DNA of 64,000 bases from Candidatus Kapaibacterium sp. (lineage in GTDB: Bacteria; Bacteroidota; Ignavibacteria; Kapaibacteriales; NICIL-2): assembly GCA_026003495.1 (NCBI GenBank), contig BPHK01000001.1:1066579-1130578 (forward strand), given 5' to 3'. This document shows positions 27,498-35,016 of this stretch, one piece after another. The first letter of the stretch is position 1; each line of letters begins with the position of its first letter. Both the position numbers and the translations under genes were made by a program. The notes under the pieces were generated by a model. That model ran no database searches. It saw only the letters and a program-made list of their open reading frames with translations, and was not told the origin of the DNA.

Positions 27498-29103
27498 TAC
27501 TGCATCAAGCGAGCGTCCGTGGCTTAGGCGTGAGGCTGCCGACAGACTGTTCGATGCGCAAAGCTGCGAGGAGCTGGCTGATCTGCTCGCACGTGCAATG
27601 GTCGCTGCGGGTGTGCAGTGGTGCGTCGCTGCAGTTGGGCGAATGCACGTCGTTCGTGTCATAGCGGAGTATGGACCTGCCCCGCCGTTTCCTGGAACTC
27701 TTCGTGTGCTCAGTAGCGGTGGGCAGCTATCCCTGGAGCTATCTCCAGTGTATCCGGCATACGTAACGAGTACGGAAGACATTGTGCTTGCTCTGATAGC
27801 TTCCGAGCAGAACGCAACAACCGATCTTCTCTGGCACGCTGGGAGGGCAATGCTGGAAGGTCTCGTGCAACGTCAGCGGTGCAGGGCGCTCGAAATCCAA
27901 TTGGCGCAGCGAACGCAGATGCTCGAGACGATTTTCGAGCTGGTGCGCGATGCCTCAGTAGAAACGTCGCGCGAGCGACTGCTCCACATAGCGGGGTTGC
28001 GGTTGATGGCGCACGCTGCGACCAGCCGAGTGTTCATTGCACTGTTCGAAGGGGAAGAGATTGCGCATCTGTGGACGCGTGGAGTTGTGCTCGATGCTGC
28101 GTTTGGGCGAGCACTTCCACGAGATTTTTTGCTACCGCATTCATCCACGGAGCTTTCTGGCGTGGTTTCCCAGTGGCTCCAAGCAGAACGTATCGCCATG
28201 CTTGCGCCGATTGCTCTGCGGGAACGTGTGCTGGGTGTCGTTGGAATTGGGGCACGCTCTGACGGAAGACAACAGCAGCTCGACGATGCATTCCTGACTG
28301 CGTATCTCAATGCACTCGCGGTGGCGATTGAGCAGCTTGCGTTGCTGGAACGATTCGTCGAGCAGGAGCGCATCGAGCGCGAACTGGCCCTTGCGCGTGC
28401 TGTCCAACAGCGGTTGCTCCCCTCGCTTGAGCGTATGTACAAGACTGGTGGCGCTGAAATTGCAGCACGCATCGAACCTGCACGCCATGTCAGCGGCGAT
28501 TACTTCGATGTCATCGAGCGGAATGGCAGCATTATCTGCACAATTGCAGACGTCTGCGGGAAAGGAATGGCGGCTGCGTTGATCATGGCACACTTGCATG
28601 CGGCGTTCCACCTGCTTGGATCGCAGCATGCCTCGCCGGCGGAGGTGCTTCGCCAGTGGAATCGTCTCCTGGTTCGTCACACGGAGCCAGGTTCATTCGT
28701 TACCGCTGCCATCATCGAACTCGACGCTCAGACTCGCACGCTGCGGTACGCCAATGCGGGGCATCCGTACCCATTTGTGCTTGCGCCGGGCGGCAACGCT
28801 GCGCTGCTCGATCGCAGCGGGTTGGTACTCGGTGTCGTCGAAGATGTCCACTACGAAGAGCATGTTCTCGAACTTTTGCCGGGAAGTATCGTGTGTCTCT
28901 ACTCTGATGGAATTAGCGAAACGCAGTGTCTCGATGCTACAGAGTTCGGCATTGAGCGTCTCCGCCAGATCATCGAAGAGAATGCTGCTGCATCACTGGA
29001 CGGTGTGGTCGAATCCATCTTTGGCGCAGTGGCAACGCTGCAAGCACCCGAAGCTACGCCAGATGATCGAACAGTTGTTCTTCTCCGATTGGCAGCGTCA
29101 TGA
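27487..29103 (+). CDS. SpoIIE/RsbU-type serine phosphatase with GAF-like sensor region
   Basis: A 538-residue cytoplasmic PP2C-like phosphatase, probably acting on an anti-sigma antagonist in a partner-switching pathway. The N-terminal ~150 residues are unassigned. A GAF-like domain (about 155-290, with APIALRERVLGVVGIG) and a short coiled linker precede the SpoIIE domain from about residue 300: GDYFDVIE, DVCGKGMAAALIMA, NAGHPYPF, YSDGISE and PDDRTVVLL supply the metal aspartates. ATG 27487 is preferred over a TTG 12 bases upstream. No anti-sigma or anti-anti-sigma gene is adjacent, so its partner is elsewhere. The stop overlaps ruvA (ATGA). Confidence 0.88.
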   Translation: MKRSTASSERPWLRREAADRLFDAQSCEELADLLARAMVAAGVQWCVAAVGRMHVVRVIAEYGPAPPFPGTLRVLSSGGQLSLELSPVYPAYVTSTEDIVLALIASEQNATTDLLWHAGRAMLEGLVQRQRCRALEIQLAQRTQMLETIFELVRDASVETSRERLLHIAGLRLMAHAATSRVFIALFEGEEIAHLWTRGVVLDAAFGRALPRDFLLPHSSTELSGVVSQWLQAERIAMLAPIALRERVLGVVGIGARSDGRQQQLDDAFLTAYLNALAVAIEQLALLERFVEQERIERELALARAVQQRLLPSLERMYKTGGAEIAARIEPARHVSGDYFDVIERNGSIICTIADVCGKGMAAALIMAHLHAAFHLLGSQHASPAEVLRQWNRLLVRHTEPGSFVTAAIIELDAQTRTLRYANAGHPYPFVLAPGGNAALLDRSGLVLGVVEDVHYEEHVLELLPGSIVCLYSDGISETQCLDATEFGIERLRQIIEENAAASLDGVVESIFGAVATLQAPEATPDDRTVVLLRLAAS

Positions 29104-29699
29104 TTGTGCGATTGGAAGGAATCTTGCTCGAAAAGTCGCCAGCCTCCGCTGTCGTTGATTGTAATGGAGTTGGTTACTTTGCCAATATCTCGCTTACAAC
29201 ATCCGAACAGCTCCCGCAAGTTGGTCAACGCGCAGTGCTGCATACACATTTGATCGTGCGTGATGATGCGATGGAGCTTGTCGGGTTTGCGACCCCCGCC
29301 GAACGGGATGTGTTTTTGCTCCTTGTTGGCATACCAGGAGTCGGGATGCGGATCGCACTAAGTATTCTCTCGGCGATGAGTGTTTCGCAGTTGCAGGAGG
29401 CAATTGTCGCAAACAATTTACCCGTGCTTCAGCGAATCCCAGGGGTTGGGCGCAAGACAGCAGAGCGGCTTGTTCTCGAGCTTCGGGAAAAAATCGGCGC
29501 AATTGCTCCAGCTCGTGACGGGCAGGTTCTGCCTGTGCTCGATGAGGCGCTGCGTGCAATGGTTGTGCTCGGCTACAACCGTCAGCATGCAGAGAAAGCA
29601 CTCCGCACTGCGTTCGACCAATGTCGAGCCGAGGGCATAACACCAAGCGTAGAGCAACTGGTCAAGCTCGCACTTCGGCTCGTTCACAACGCGGCATGA
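29100..29699 (+). CDS. ruvA: Holliday junction helicase subunit RuvA
   Basis: A 199-residue junction-binding subunit of RuvAB. N-terminal OB fold, two helix-hairpin-helix motifs (GIPGVGMRIAL; RIPGVGRKTAERL) and the mobile C-terminal domain III (EALRAMVVLGY) are all present. ruvB and ruvC are not nearby. It is translationally overlapped with the phosphatase gene and followed three bases later by the HisA-like gene. Confidence 0.96.
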   Translation: MIVRLEGILLEKSPASAVVDCNGVGYFANISLTTSEQLPQVGQRAVLHTHLIVRDDAMELVGFATPAERDVFLLLVGIPGVGMRIALSILSAMSVSQLQEAIVANNLPVLQRIPGVGRKTAERLVLELREKIGAIAPARDGQVLPVLDEALRAMVVLGYNRQHAEKALRTAFDQCRAEGITPSVEQLVKLALRLVHNAA

Positions 29700-29702
29700 C
29701 CA

Positions 29703-30476
29703 ATGGTGCTTATCATTCCTGCAATTGAGCTTCGTAATGGTCAGTGCCGACGATGCGTTCAAGGCCCAGCGGGGACGGAGGAATACTATACGCAGTTCCA
29801 ACGCCACCCGGAACGTATGGCACAACTCCTTCGCCAAGAGAACGCACGGTCGCTCCACGTCGTTGATCTCGACGGCCTCGAATCCGGCATTCCATCAGAG
29901 GAAAATGCCCGTGCAATCGAGCGCATCGTGGATGCTGTGGACATCCCGATCGAGTACTTTTCGGTCTTCCGCACAGCCGATGAGTGTGAGCGCTGGCTCC
30001 AACGTGGCGTCTATCGTTTGGTGATCAGCGAGTTAGTCGTCACTCATCCCGAAGCGGCTCGACGCTTGGTTGATCGGTACACTCCGTCACGAATCGTGCT
30101 TGGCGTACGGGCGCGAACTCGGCTCGTCAGCGTCGGAGGAGAAATGCTCCGCGATGTTGATCTTGCTCTGCGCGCGAAAGCACTTGGACTGCGACGAGTC
30201 ATCTACAGCGACATCGAGTGGGAGGGAACGTACATGGGACCAGATTTTGAGGTGATTACTCGTTTTGCACAGGATGTTCAGATGAGCATCACTATCGCAG
30301 GTGGGATTGATAGTCCTCAAGAGCTTTGGCGGTGCAATACGCTCCGCTCAGTCGGTGTGGATTCGGTCATCGTCGGGCGTGCGCTGGCAGAAAATCGTTT
30401 CCCTTGCCAACACATCTGGAGACTGGTTGAATCGCAGCTCGAAAAAAAATCGGGCGGTTGGCAAAAAAAATCTTGA
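29703..30476 (+). CDS. HisA-like TIM-barrel protein with altered active site
   Basis: A 257-residue HisA/HisF-family barrel. Visible family features are IIPAIELRNGQC at the start, LHVVDLDG at 51-58, GTYMGPDFEVI and the second phosphate site IAGGIDSPQEL with VIVGRALAE. However, the catalytic Asp of IPAID is Glu9, the Asp of the VxxD motif is Gly134 (VLGVRAR), the first GGGIR phosphate loop is replaced by EYFSVFR, and the TDIxRDGT loop reads SDIEWEGT. So it may not be a ProFAR isomerase. Its neighbours are ruvA and ftsQ, not his genes. The Lys-rich tail is encoded by two A8 tracts that seem to serve the ftsQ promoter. Confidence 0.7.
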   Translation: MVLIIPAIELRNGQCRRCVQGPAGTEEYYTQFQRHPERMAQLLRQENARSLHVVDLDGLESGIPSEENARAIERIVDAVDIPIEYFSVFRTADECERWLQRGVYRLVISELVVTHPEAARRLVDRYTPSRIVLGVRARTRLVSVGGEMLRDVDLALRAKALGLRRVIYSDIEWEGTYMGPDFEVITRFAQDVQMSITIAGGIDSPQELWRCNTLRSVGVDSVIVGRALAENRFPCQHIWRLVESQLEKKSGGWQKKS

Positions 30477-30504
30477 CAAGCGGCTATCGGCGTACTATTT
30501 TTGC
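30442..30504 (+). promoter_or_regulatory. ftsQAZ promoter with A-tract (UP-like) upstream element
   Basis: TTGACA (30473-30478), a 17-base spacer and TATTTTTGC (30496-30504) combine a textbook sigma70 -35 with the local TAnnTTTGC box. Two A8 tracts at 30442-30449 and 30463-30470, 21 bases apart (two helical turns), lie just upstream in UP-element position. Everything up to the -35 lies inside the end of the HisA-like gene, whose TGA is part of the TTGACA. Confidence 0.75.
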
Positions 30505-30670
30505 CACGCGTTTGCAGTAGATGCAGCACTACTGCAGATGGCTCAATCCAGCATCTGTTCCTTTTCATGCGGTACATGAGCTAAGCCTGCGGCGTAGAGA
30601 ACGCGCACTGCGTTCGTGTCGCGCGCTATGGCTTTATTGGCGCCACTTCACTGTGGTTCTGAACCTTTGT
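30505..30670 (+). promoter_or_regulatory. Long ftsQ leader with hairpins
   Basis: About 160 bases between the predicted transcription start and the ftsQ ATG, long for this compact genome. It begins with a perfect 8-bp hairpin, TGCAGTAG (30513-30520) with CTACTGCA (30529-30536), loop of eight. A second, GAACGC-GCACT-GCGTTC, is at 30599-30615. A 13-codon open frame starts at 30538. No known riboswitch was recognised. Confidence 0.45.
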
Positions 30671-31408
30671 ATGGCGAACCAGCAGAGAAAACGCTCGCCC
30701 TCGCTCGGGTGGTTCCTGACAGCCGCTGTCCTTGTCGGTGCGGTTGTAGCGGCAGCATTGTTCTGGAACCGTCATCGTCCGCTCAAGACGGTCGAGCTTG
30801 ACGGGTGGCAGCACGTTGCTGCCGCATATCGCGATTCAGTCGCAACAGCACTCACCGCAGGGCTTGCCAGTGGTTCGATCGTTCACTTACGCGATGCAGA
30901 GGCAATTGCCGAACGCTTTCCCTTCGTTTACCGAGCAAGCGCACGCCGAATCGGTTCGGTGTTGCATGTGTCGGTAGTCGAACGGGAGCCGCTGGCGCTC
31001 GTTGTAAGCAACCAGGGCCAACTCCAGTGGCTGACTGCAGATAGTGCATTGCTACCGTCGGGCGCGTACTACGGTGGGGCTATTCTCCCGATTGTCTGGG
31101 TGCGCGACAGTGCTGGTATTGCACCTGCGGTACGTGTACTTCGCCTGCTTGCACTGCAGGAGCGCCTGGGAGCCTGCTGTGCAGAACTGCATGTGGACGC
31201 AAGCAAGAACATCACGCTTCGGCTCGAGCCGCCAGGCGTAACCGTCCTTCTGGGTCAGCCGACGGCACTCGAAACGAAACTTGCGTATGCTGATTGGCTG
31301 ATCGGTTCGCCGTGGTGGCGTCCCAATGTCCGTCGCGTTGACCTTCGATGGTCGCGGCGCATCGTTCTCCAAACGGAAGGTACCACCGCTGGTAGGGTGG
31401 ATGTATGA
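30671..31408 (+). CDS. ftsQ: Cell division protein FtsQ/DivIB
   Basis: A 245-residue single-pass inner-membrane divisome protein. A short basic cytoplasmic tail (NQQRKRSP) precedes a membrane segment (about 12-32), then a POTRA domain (LKTVELDGW...VYRASARRIGSVLHVSVVEREP) and the beta domain ending near the C terminus. Sequence is divergent, as usual for FtsQ; position directly before ftsA and ftsZ supports the call. The ATG at 30671 sits immediately before the basic tail; in-frame codons upstream fall within the leader. It overlaps ftsA by four bases. Confidence 0.88.
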   Translation: MANQQRKRSPSLGWFLTAAVLVGAVVAAALFWNRHRPLKTVELDGWQHVAAAYRDSVATALTAGLASGSIVHLRDAEAIAERFPFVYRASARRIGSVLHVSVVEREPLALVVSNQGQLQWLTADSALLPSGAYYGGAILPIVWVRDSAGIAPAVRVLRLLALQERLGACCAELHVDASKNITLRLEPPGVTVLLGQPTALETKLAYADWLIGSPWWRPNVRRVDLRWSRRIVLQTEGTTAGRVDV

Positions 31409-32715
31409 ACACAACCTACGCTGCTGCAAAGCGCTCCCAGCGCGGGCTTCGTGCTCGCCCGGACGCCATTGTTGGGTTGGACATCGGGACGACGAAAGTC
31501 TGCGTCATTGTTGCTGCGCCTGATGAGCGCACTGGGACGTTGACAGTCCTTGGTGTCGGGACAGCGGAGAATGCTGGCCTTGCGCGGGGTATCGTTGTCA
31601 ACATTGAAAAGACGGTTCAGGCAATTGAGCAAGCCATTGAGCAAGCCGAGACAACATCTGGCGTTCAAATTGAGCGGATCATCGTCGGGATTGCCGGCGA
31701 CCACATTCAATCTTTCCAAAGTCGAAGCGCGGTTGCTGTGTCAGGGGCAGGACGCGAAATCAGCCGCAGCGACATCGAGCGTCTGCTCGAGGATGCACGA
31801 ACGGTCGCATTGCCGTCCGATCGTGTCATTCTTCACCTGTTCCCGCAAGACTACATCCTCGACGGACAAGACGGAATCCTCGATCCCATTGGCATGAGTG
31901 GAGTTCGGCTCGAATCGAACATCCACGTTGTAACGGGGCTCCGATCAGCTGTCGAGAATCTCTATCGCTGCGTTGAGCGTGCAGGGCTAATAGTCGAGGA
32001 CATCGTTCTGCAGCCTGTGGCAAGCAGTATCGCAGTGCTCGACAGTGCCGAGCGCGAGGTTGGCGTTGCGCTCATTGATATTGGCGGCGGCACGACCGAC
32101 ATTGCAATCTTCGACGAAGGTATCATTCGACACACTGCGATGTTCGGCATTGCAGGCAATAAAGTGACCGATGACATCAAGAAAGGGCTTGGGATTGTCC
32201 ACGCGCAAGCCGAACAGGTCAAGATTGCCTATGGCCATGCCTTGCAGGAGAGCATTCTCCACGATGAAGTCTTCATGATCCCTGGAATCAACGGCCGCAA
32301 GCCGATCGAGGTCACCAAGAGTTTGCTGTGCCAAATCATTCAGCCGCGGATGGAGGAAATCTTCGAGTTTGCATTCGCAGAGATTCGGCGCAGTGGATAT
32401 GCCCGGAATCTCTCGGCGGGTATTGTTCTCACTGGTGGCTGTGCGCAGTTGCGGGGCGCAGCTGAGCTTGCCGAGCGCATCTTCGGTATGCCCGTCAAGG
32501 TCGGTGTGCCAACGCTTGGCATGGGTGGATTTGCGCCTGAGGTGCAGTCGCCGATGTATGCCACTGCCGTCGGTTTAGTTCTCTATGCGCACGAAGCACG
32601 CACGGGCAAATCATCGCTCGGGGTAGGCTTTCGTGCAAATCAACAGCGGCACCATGTGCGTGTCGGTTATCGCGGGATAATCGAGCGCATCAAAACTTTT
32701 TTTGACCATCTGTAA
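31405..32715 (+). CDS. ftsA: Cell division protein FtsA
   Basis: Actin-like ATPase that tethers FtsZ to the membrane. The 436-residue product has phosphate motif 1 GLDIGTTKVCVIV, the 1C domain, phosphate motif 2 IDIGGGTTDIAIF, the adenosine motif IVLTGGCAQLRG, and a C-terminal amphipathic helix (RGIIERIKTFFDHL) that fits the membrane-targeting sequence. The first 20 residues are basic and poorly conserved. It starts on the last codons of ftsQ, 20 bases before ftsZ. Confidence 0.97.
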   Translation: MNTTYAAAKRSQRGLRARPDAIVGLDIGTTKVCVIVAAPDERTGTLTVLGVGTAENAGLARGIVVNIEKTVQAIEQAIEQAETTSGVQIERIIVGIAGDHIQSFQSRSAVAVSGAGREISRSDIERLLEDARTVALPSDRVILHLFPQDYILDGQDGILDPIGMSGVRLESNIHVVTGLRSAVENLYRCVERAGLIVEDIVLQPVASSIAVLDSAEREVGVALIDIGGGTTDIAIFDEGIIRHTAMFGIAGNKVTDDIKKGLGIVHAQAEQVKIAYGHALQESILHDEVFMIPGINGRKPIEVTKSLLCQIIQPRMEEIFEFAFAEIRRSGYARNLSAGIVLTGGCAQLRGAAELAERIFGMPVKVGVPTLGMGGFAPEVQSPMYATAVGLVLYAHEARTGKSSLGVGFRANQQRHHVRVGYRGIIERIKTFFDHL

Positions 32716-32735
32716 CACCACTGGGCGGGGCAGTT

Positions 32736-34025
32736 ATGCAACAAGAGCACCAACCATTCGACGTTCGCATTCACCTTGATCCCCAAGCCACTGCTGGGGC
32801 ATGCATCCGGGTCGTCGGTGTCGGCGGTGGCGGTAGCAATGCTGTCAACAGCATGATTCGGCGTGGCTTGACCGGCGTTGACTTCATCGTTGCCAATACC
32901 GATGCCCAAGCCTTGGCCTCGAGCCCGGCACCAAGCAAAATTCAGTTAGGCAAACAGCTTACCCGCGGCTTGGGTGCTGGTGCGGATCCGACAGTTGGTC
33001 AGCGGGCTGTCGAAGAGAGCATCGAAGAAGTCCGCGAAGCGCTCCAAGGCAGCGACATGATCTTTGTTACCGCGGGAATGGGTGGTGGCACAGGCACTGG
33101 TGCTGCGCCAGTGATTGCCCAGCTTGGACGCGAGCTTGGTGCGCTCGTTGTTGGGATTGTTACCAAGCCCTTCAAGTGGGAAGCGCGGCGACGGATGCAG
33201 ATTGCGCTCGAGGGCATTGAGCTCCTGCGCCGGCAAGTGGATGCTCTCATTGTCATCCCTAACCAGCGATTGATGGACATCATCGAACCGACGACATCAT
33301 TCATCGAAGCCTTTCAACGGGTTGATGACGTCCTCTACAACGCAACGCGCGGCATCGCAGACATTATCAGCGGCAATGGCTACGTGAACGTGGACTTTGC
33401 CGACGTCCGCACGATCATGAAGAACAAGGGCGATGCAATTATGGGTATCGGCTCGGCTCGTGGCGAGTTTCGTGCTCGCGAAGCAGCCATCAACGCAATC
33501 AACTCTCCCTTGCTCGATGGCGTTTCCATTGCAGGCGCTGAAGGTGTGCTCGTCAACATCACTGCCCGTGAGGATGTGAGCATGGCGGAAGTTGGCGAAG
33601 CGGTGCAAACGATCGAAGAAGCTGCAGGTGACCAAGTCAATCTCATCTTTGGTGTGGTCTTCAATTCCGATCTCGAGGACACGATGATGGTGACAGTTGT
33701 TGCAACTGGTTTTAACCACATGGCCTCAACTGAATCACGGACCACCGGTATAACGAAACCAGAGCAACAATGTCTTGCGCTGGAGATGGAAAACCAAGCA
33801 CGCCTTGCTGCGAACGGCGGGACAGCCTCATACGCACTGGTCGAGCAACGGCCTCTACCAGATGCAGCACCGGTGGGGCATGCCGAGACCGCCAAGTACA
33901 ACACACCAGCGTATCTGCGTCGGAATAGCTCGGTTCCACTCGGCTCGACGACGCCCCATGCGGGCGGGACAGAATCGAAGCAACCGAGCGACAAGCCAGC
34001 GTTCTTGCGTCGCATCATGGACTAA
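32736..34025 (+). CDS. ftsZ: Cell division protein FtsZ
   Basis: Tubulin-like GTPase forming the Z ring; 429 residues. Nucleotide motifs VGGGGSNAVN and GMGGGTGTGAAP (tubulin signature), and the T7 catalytic loop NVDFADV, are present. After a ~90-residue linker the C-terminal peptide is KPAFLRRIMD (420-429), which binds FtsA. A second copy, TPAYLRRN (390-397), lies 22 residues before it. The order ftsQ-ftsA-ftsZ is the core of the dcw cluster; no mur genes are attached upstream here. Confidence 0.98.
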   Translation: MQQEHQPFDVRIHLDPQATAGACIRVVGVGGGGSNAVNSMIRRGLTGVDFIVANTDAQALASSPAPSKIQLGKQLTRGLGAGADPTVGQRAVEESIEEVREALQGSDMIFVTAGMGGGTGTGAAPVIAQLGRELGALVVGIVTKPFKWEARRRMQIALEGIELLRRQVDALIVIPNQRLMDIIEPTTSFIEAFQRVDDVLYNATRGIADIISGNGYVNVDFADVRTIMKNKGDAIMGIGSARGEFRAREAAINAINSPLLDGVSIAGAEGVLVNITAREDVSMAEVGEAVQTIEEAAGDQVNLIFGVVFNSDLEDTMMVTVVATGFNHMASTESRTTGITKPEQQCLALEMENQARLAANGGTASYALVEQRPLPDAAPVGHAETAKYNTPAYLRRNSSVPLGSTTPHAGGTESKQPSDKPAFLRRIMD

Positions 34026-34149
34026 ACGTCGACGGTTTCCCCTCCAGTGGGGGGAGGAACACACGCGCGAGCACTTGGAAGCGTAACGTAGGCCGAAGAA
34101 CGCAGCAACGTATGCTTGGCAAAGTACAGGGGACCATGGTACACCACCG

Positions 34150-34189
34150 CGTGCGCTGGCTACCGGACAGGAGCCAGCGCACGGCTTTT
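34150..34189 (+). terminator. Rho-independent terminator of the ftsQAZ unit
   Basis: A perfect 12-bp stem, CGTGCGCTGGCT (34150-34161) with AGCCAGCGCACG (34172-34183), 10-base loop, followed by GCTTTT. It lies 125 bases after ftsZ and before the promoter of the outer membrane protein gene. The T-run is short. Confidence 0.7.
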
Positions 34190-34214
34190 ACACGGCAGGA
34201 GAGCTCCGTTCGTT

Positions 34215-34223
34215 TACATTTGC
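34215..34223 (+). promoter_or_regulatory. TAnnTTTGC promoter box before the outer membrane protein gene
   Basis: TACATTTGC, 24 bases before ATG 34248 and directly downstream of the ftsZ terminator hairpin, giving a clean terminator-promoter boundary. Confidence 0.6.
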
Positions 34224-34247
34224 AAGAGCAACTACTTCCGCGGATGT

Positions 34248-34964
34248 ATGCTGCGACTATTCGGCGCACTCCTTCTTGCAACTGCCATTGCATCGGCGCA
34301 GGAGCCAATGCCGGGGAACTCTCCTGCCCCTATACCAGCAGAGACTGTGCCGCCAGATACGGTTTTCATCTTTCGCTCACCTCGCCCCCTGCTGGCTGAT
34401 GATCCACGTCTACCACGCGCTGTGCTCGGCGGTGGATTGGAGATTCTCTTTTCCCAGAGCGGATTTGGGCTTGGCGGCTATATCGAGTATCGTTCGACGG
34501 ATGTACTTTCCTACGTTCTCGACGTGGGATTTTCCGGGGCTCGCAATTCCAGTGAAATTGAAACACTCTACGATCCGGTGACAGGACGTCTCCTTGTGCC
34601 CGACAAAGTCAATCGTCTGTTCATAATCCCACTCATGGTTGGACTGTCGCATCGTGTGTTCCCGGAAAGTCTTGGCGAAACAATGCGTCCGTTTGTCTCT
34701 GCAGGCATTGGACCCACACTGATCGTGTCAACGCCTTACGAGTACGAGTTCTTCCAGTCGTTTGCTTATGCGCGTGGCTACATTCGTGCTGGTGGTTATA
34801 TCGGTGCTGGGACCTTCATTGGTGCGCCATCGCGGGGGAGCCTTGCACTCCACGTCCGATACTACTACATACCTTTTGGTGGCAATGGACTCGAAAGTAT
34901 TCGGGACCGTCCAATCACGGTGTTCGGGGGTGTTTTCCTTACGCTCAGCATCGGCTTCGATTGA
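34248..34964 (+). CDS. Outer membrane beta-barrel protein
   Basis: A 238-residue exported protein. The signal peptide MLRLFGALLLATAIASAQ ends at the Ala-Gln typical of this genome's exported proteins. A Pro-rich spacer (about 19-50) is followed by alternating hydrophobic strands with glycine/aromatic patterns (GGGLEILFSQSGFGLGG, ALHVRYYYIPFGGNG, VFGGVFLTLSIGFD), ending in a C-terminal Phe-Asp strand. This fits a PorT/OmpW-like barrel of unknown function. ATG 34248 is chosen because it opens the signal peptide and follows the promoter box; an in-frame ATG at 34116 is before the terminator. Confidence 0.72.
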   Translation: MLRLFGALLLATAIASAQEPMPGNSPAPIPAETVPPDTVFIFRSPRPLLADDPRLPRAVLGGGLEILFSQSGFGLGGYIEYRSTDVLSYVLDVGFSGARNSSEIETLYDPVTGRLLVPDKVNRLFIIPLMVGLSHRVFPESLGETMRPFVSAGIGPTLIVSTPYEYEFFQSFAYARGYIRAGGYIGAGTFIGAPSRGSLALHVRYYYIPFGGNGLESIRDRPITVFGGVFLTLSIGFD

Positions 34965-34974
34965 GAGTAGGCAG

Positions 34975-34983
34975 TATCTTTGC
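34975..34983 (+). promoter_or_regulatory. TAnnTTTGC promoter box before fumC
   Basis: TATCTTTGC, ten bases after the stop of the barrel protein gene and 33 bases before the fumC start. Confidence 0.6.
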
Positions 34984-35016
34984 TGCTCGATGATGTGATG
35001 ACCAACCCTCAATGCC

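Noticed and set aside
34026-34090. CCTCC/GGAGG hairpin directly after ftsZ as the main terminator
   Set aside because: The stem is only five pairs with no T-run; the 12-bp hairpin at 34150-34189 is a far better terminator.
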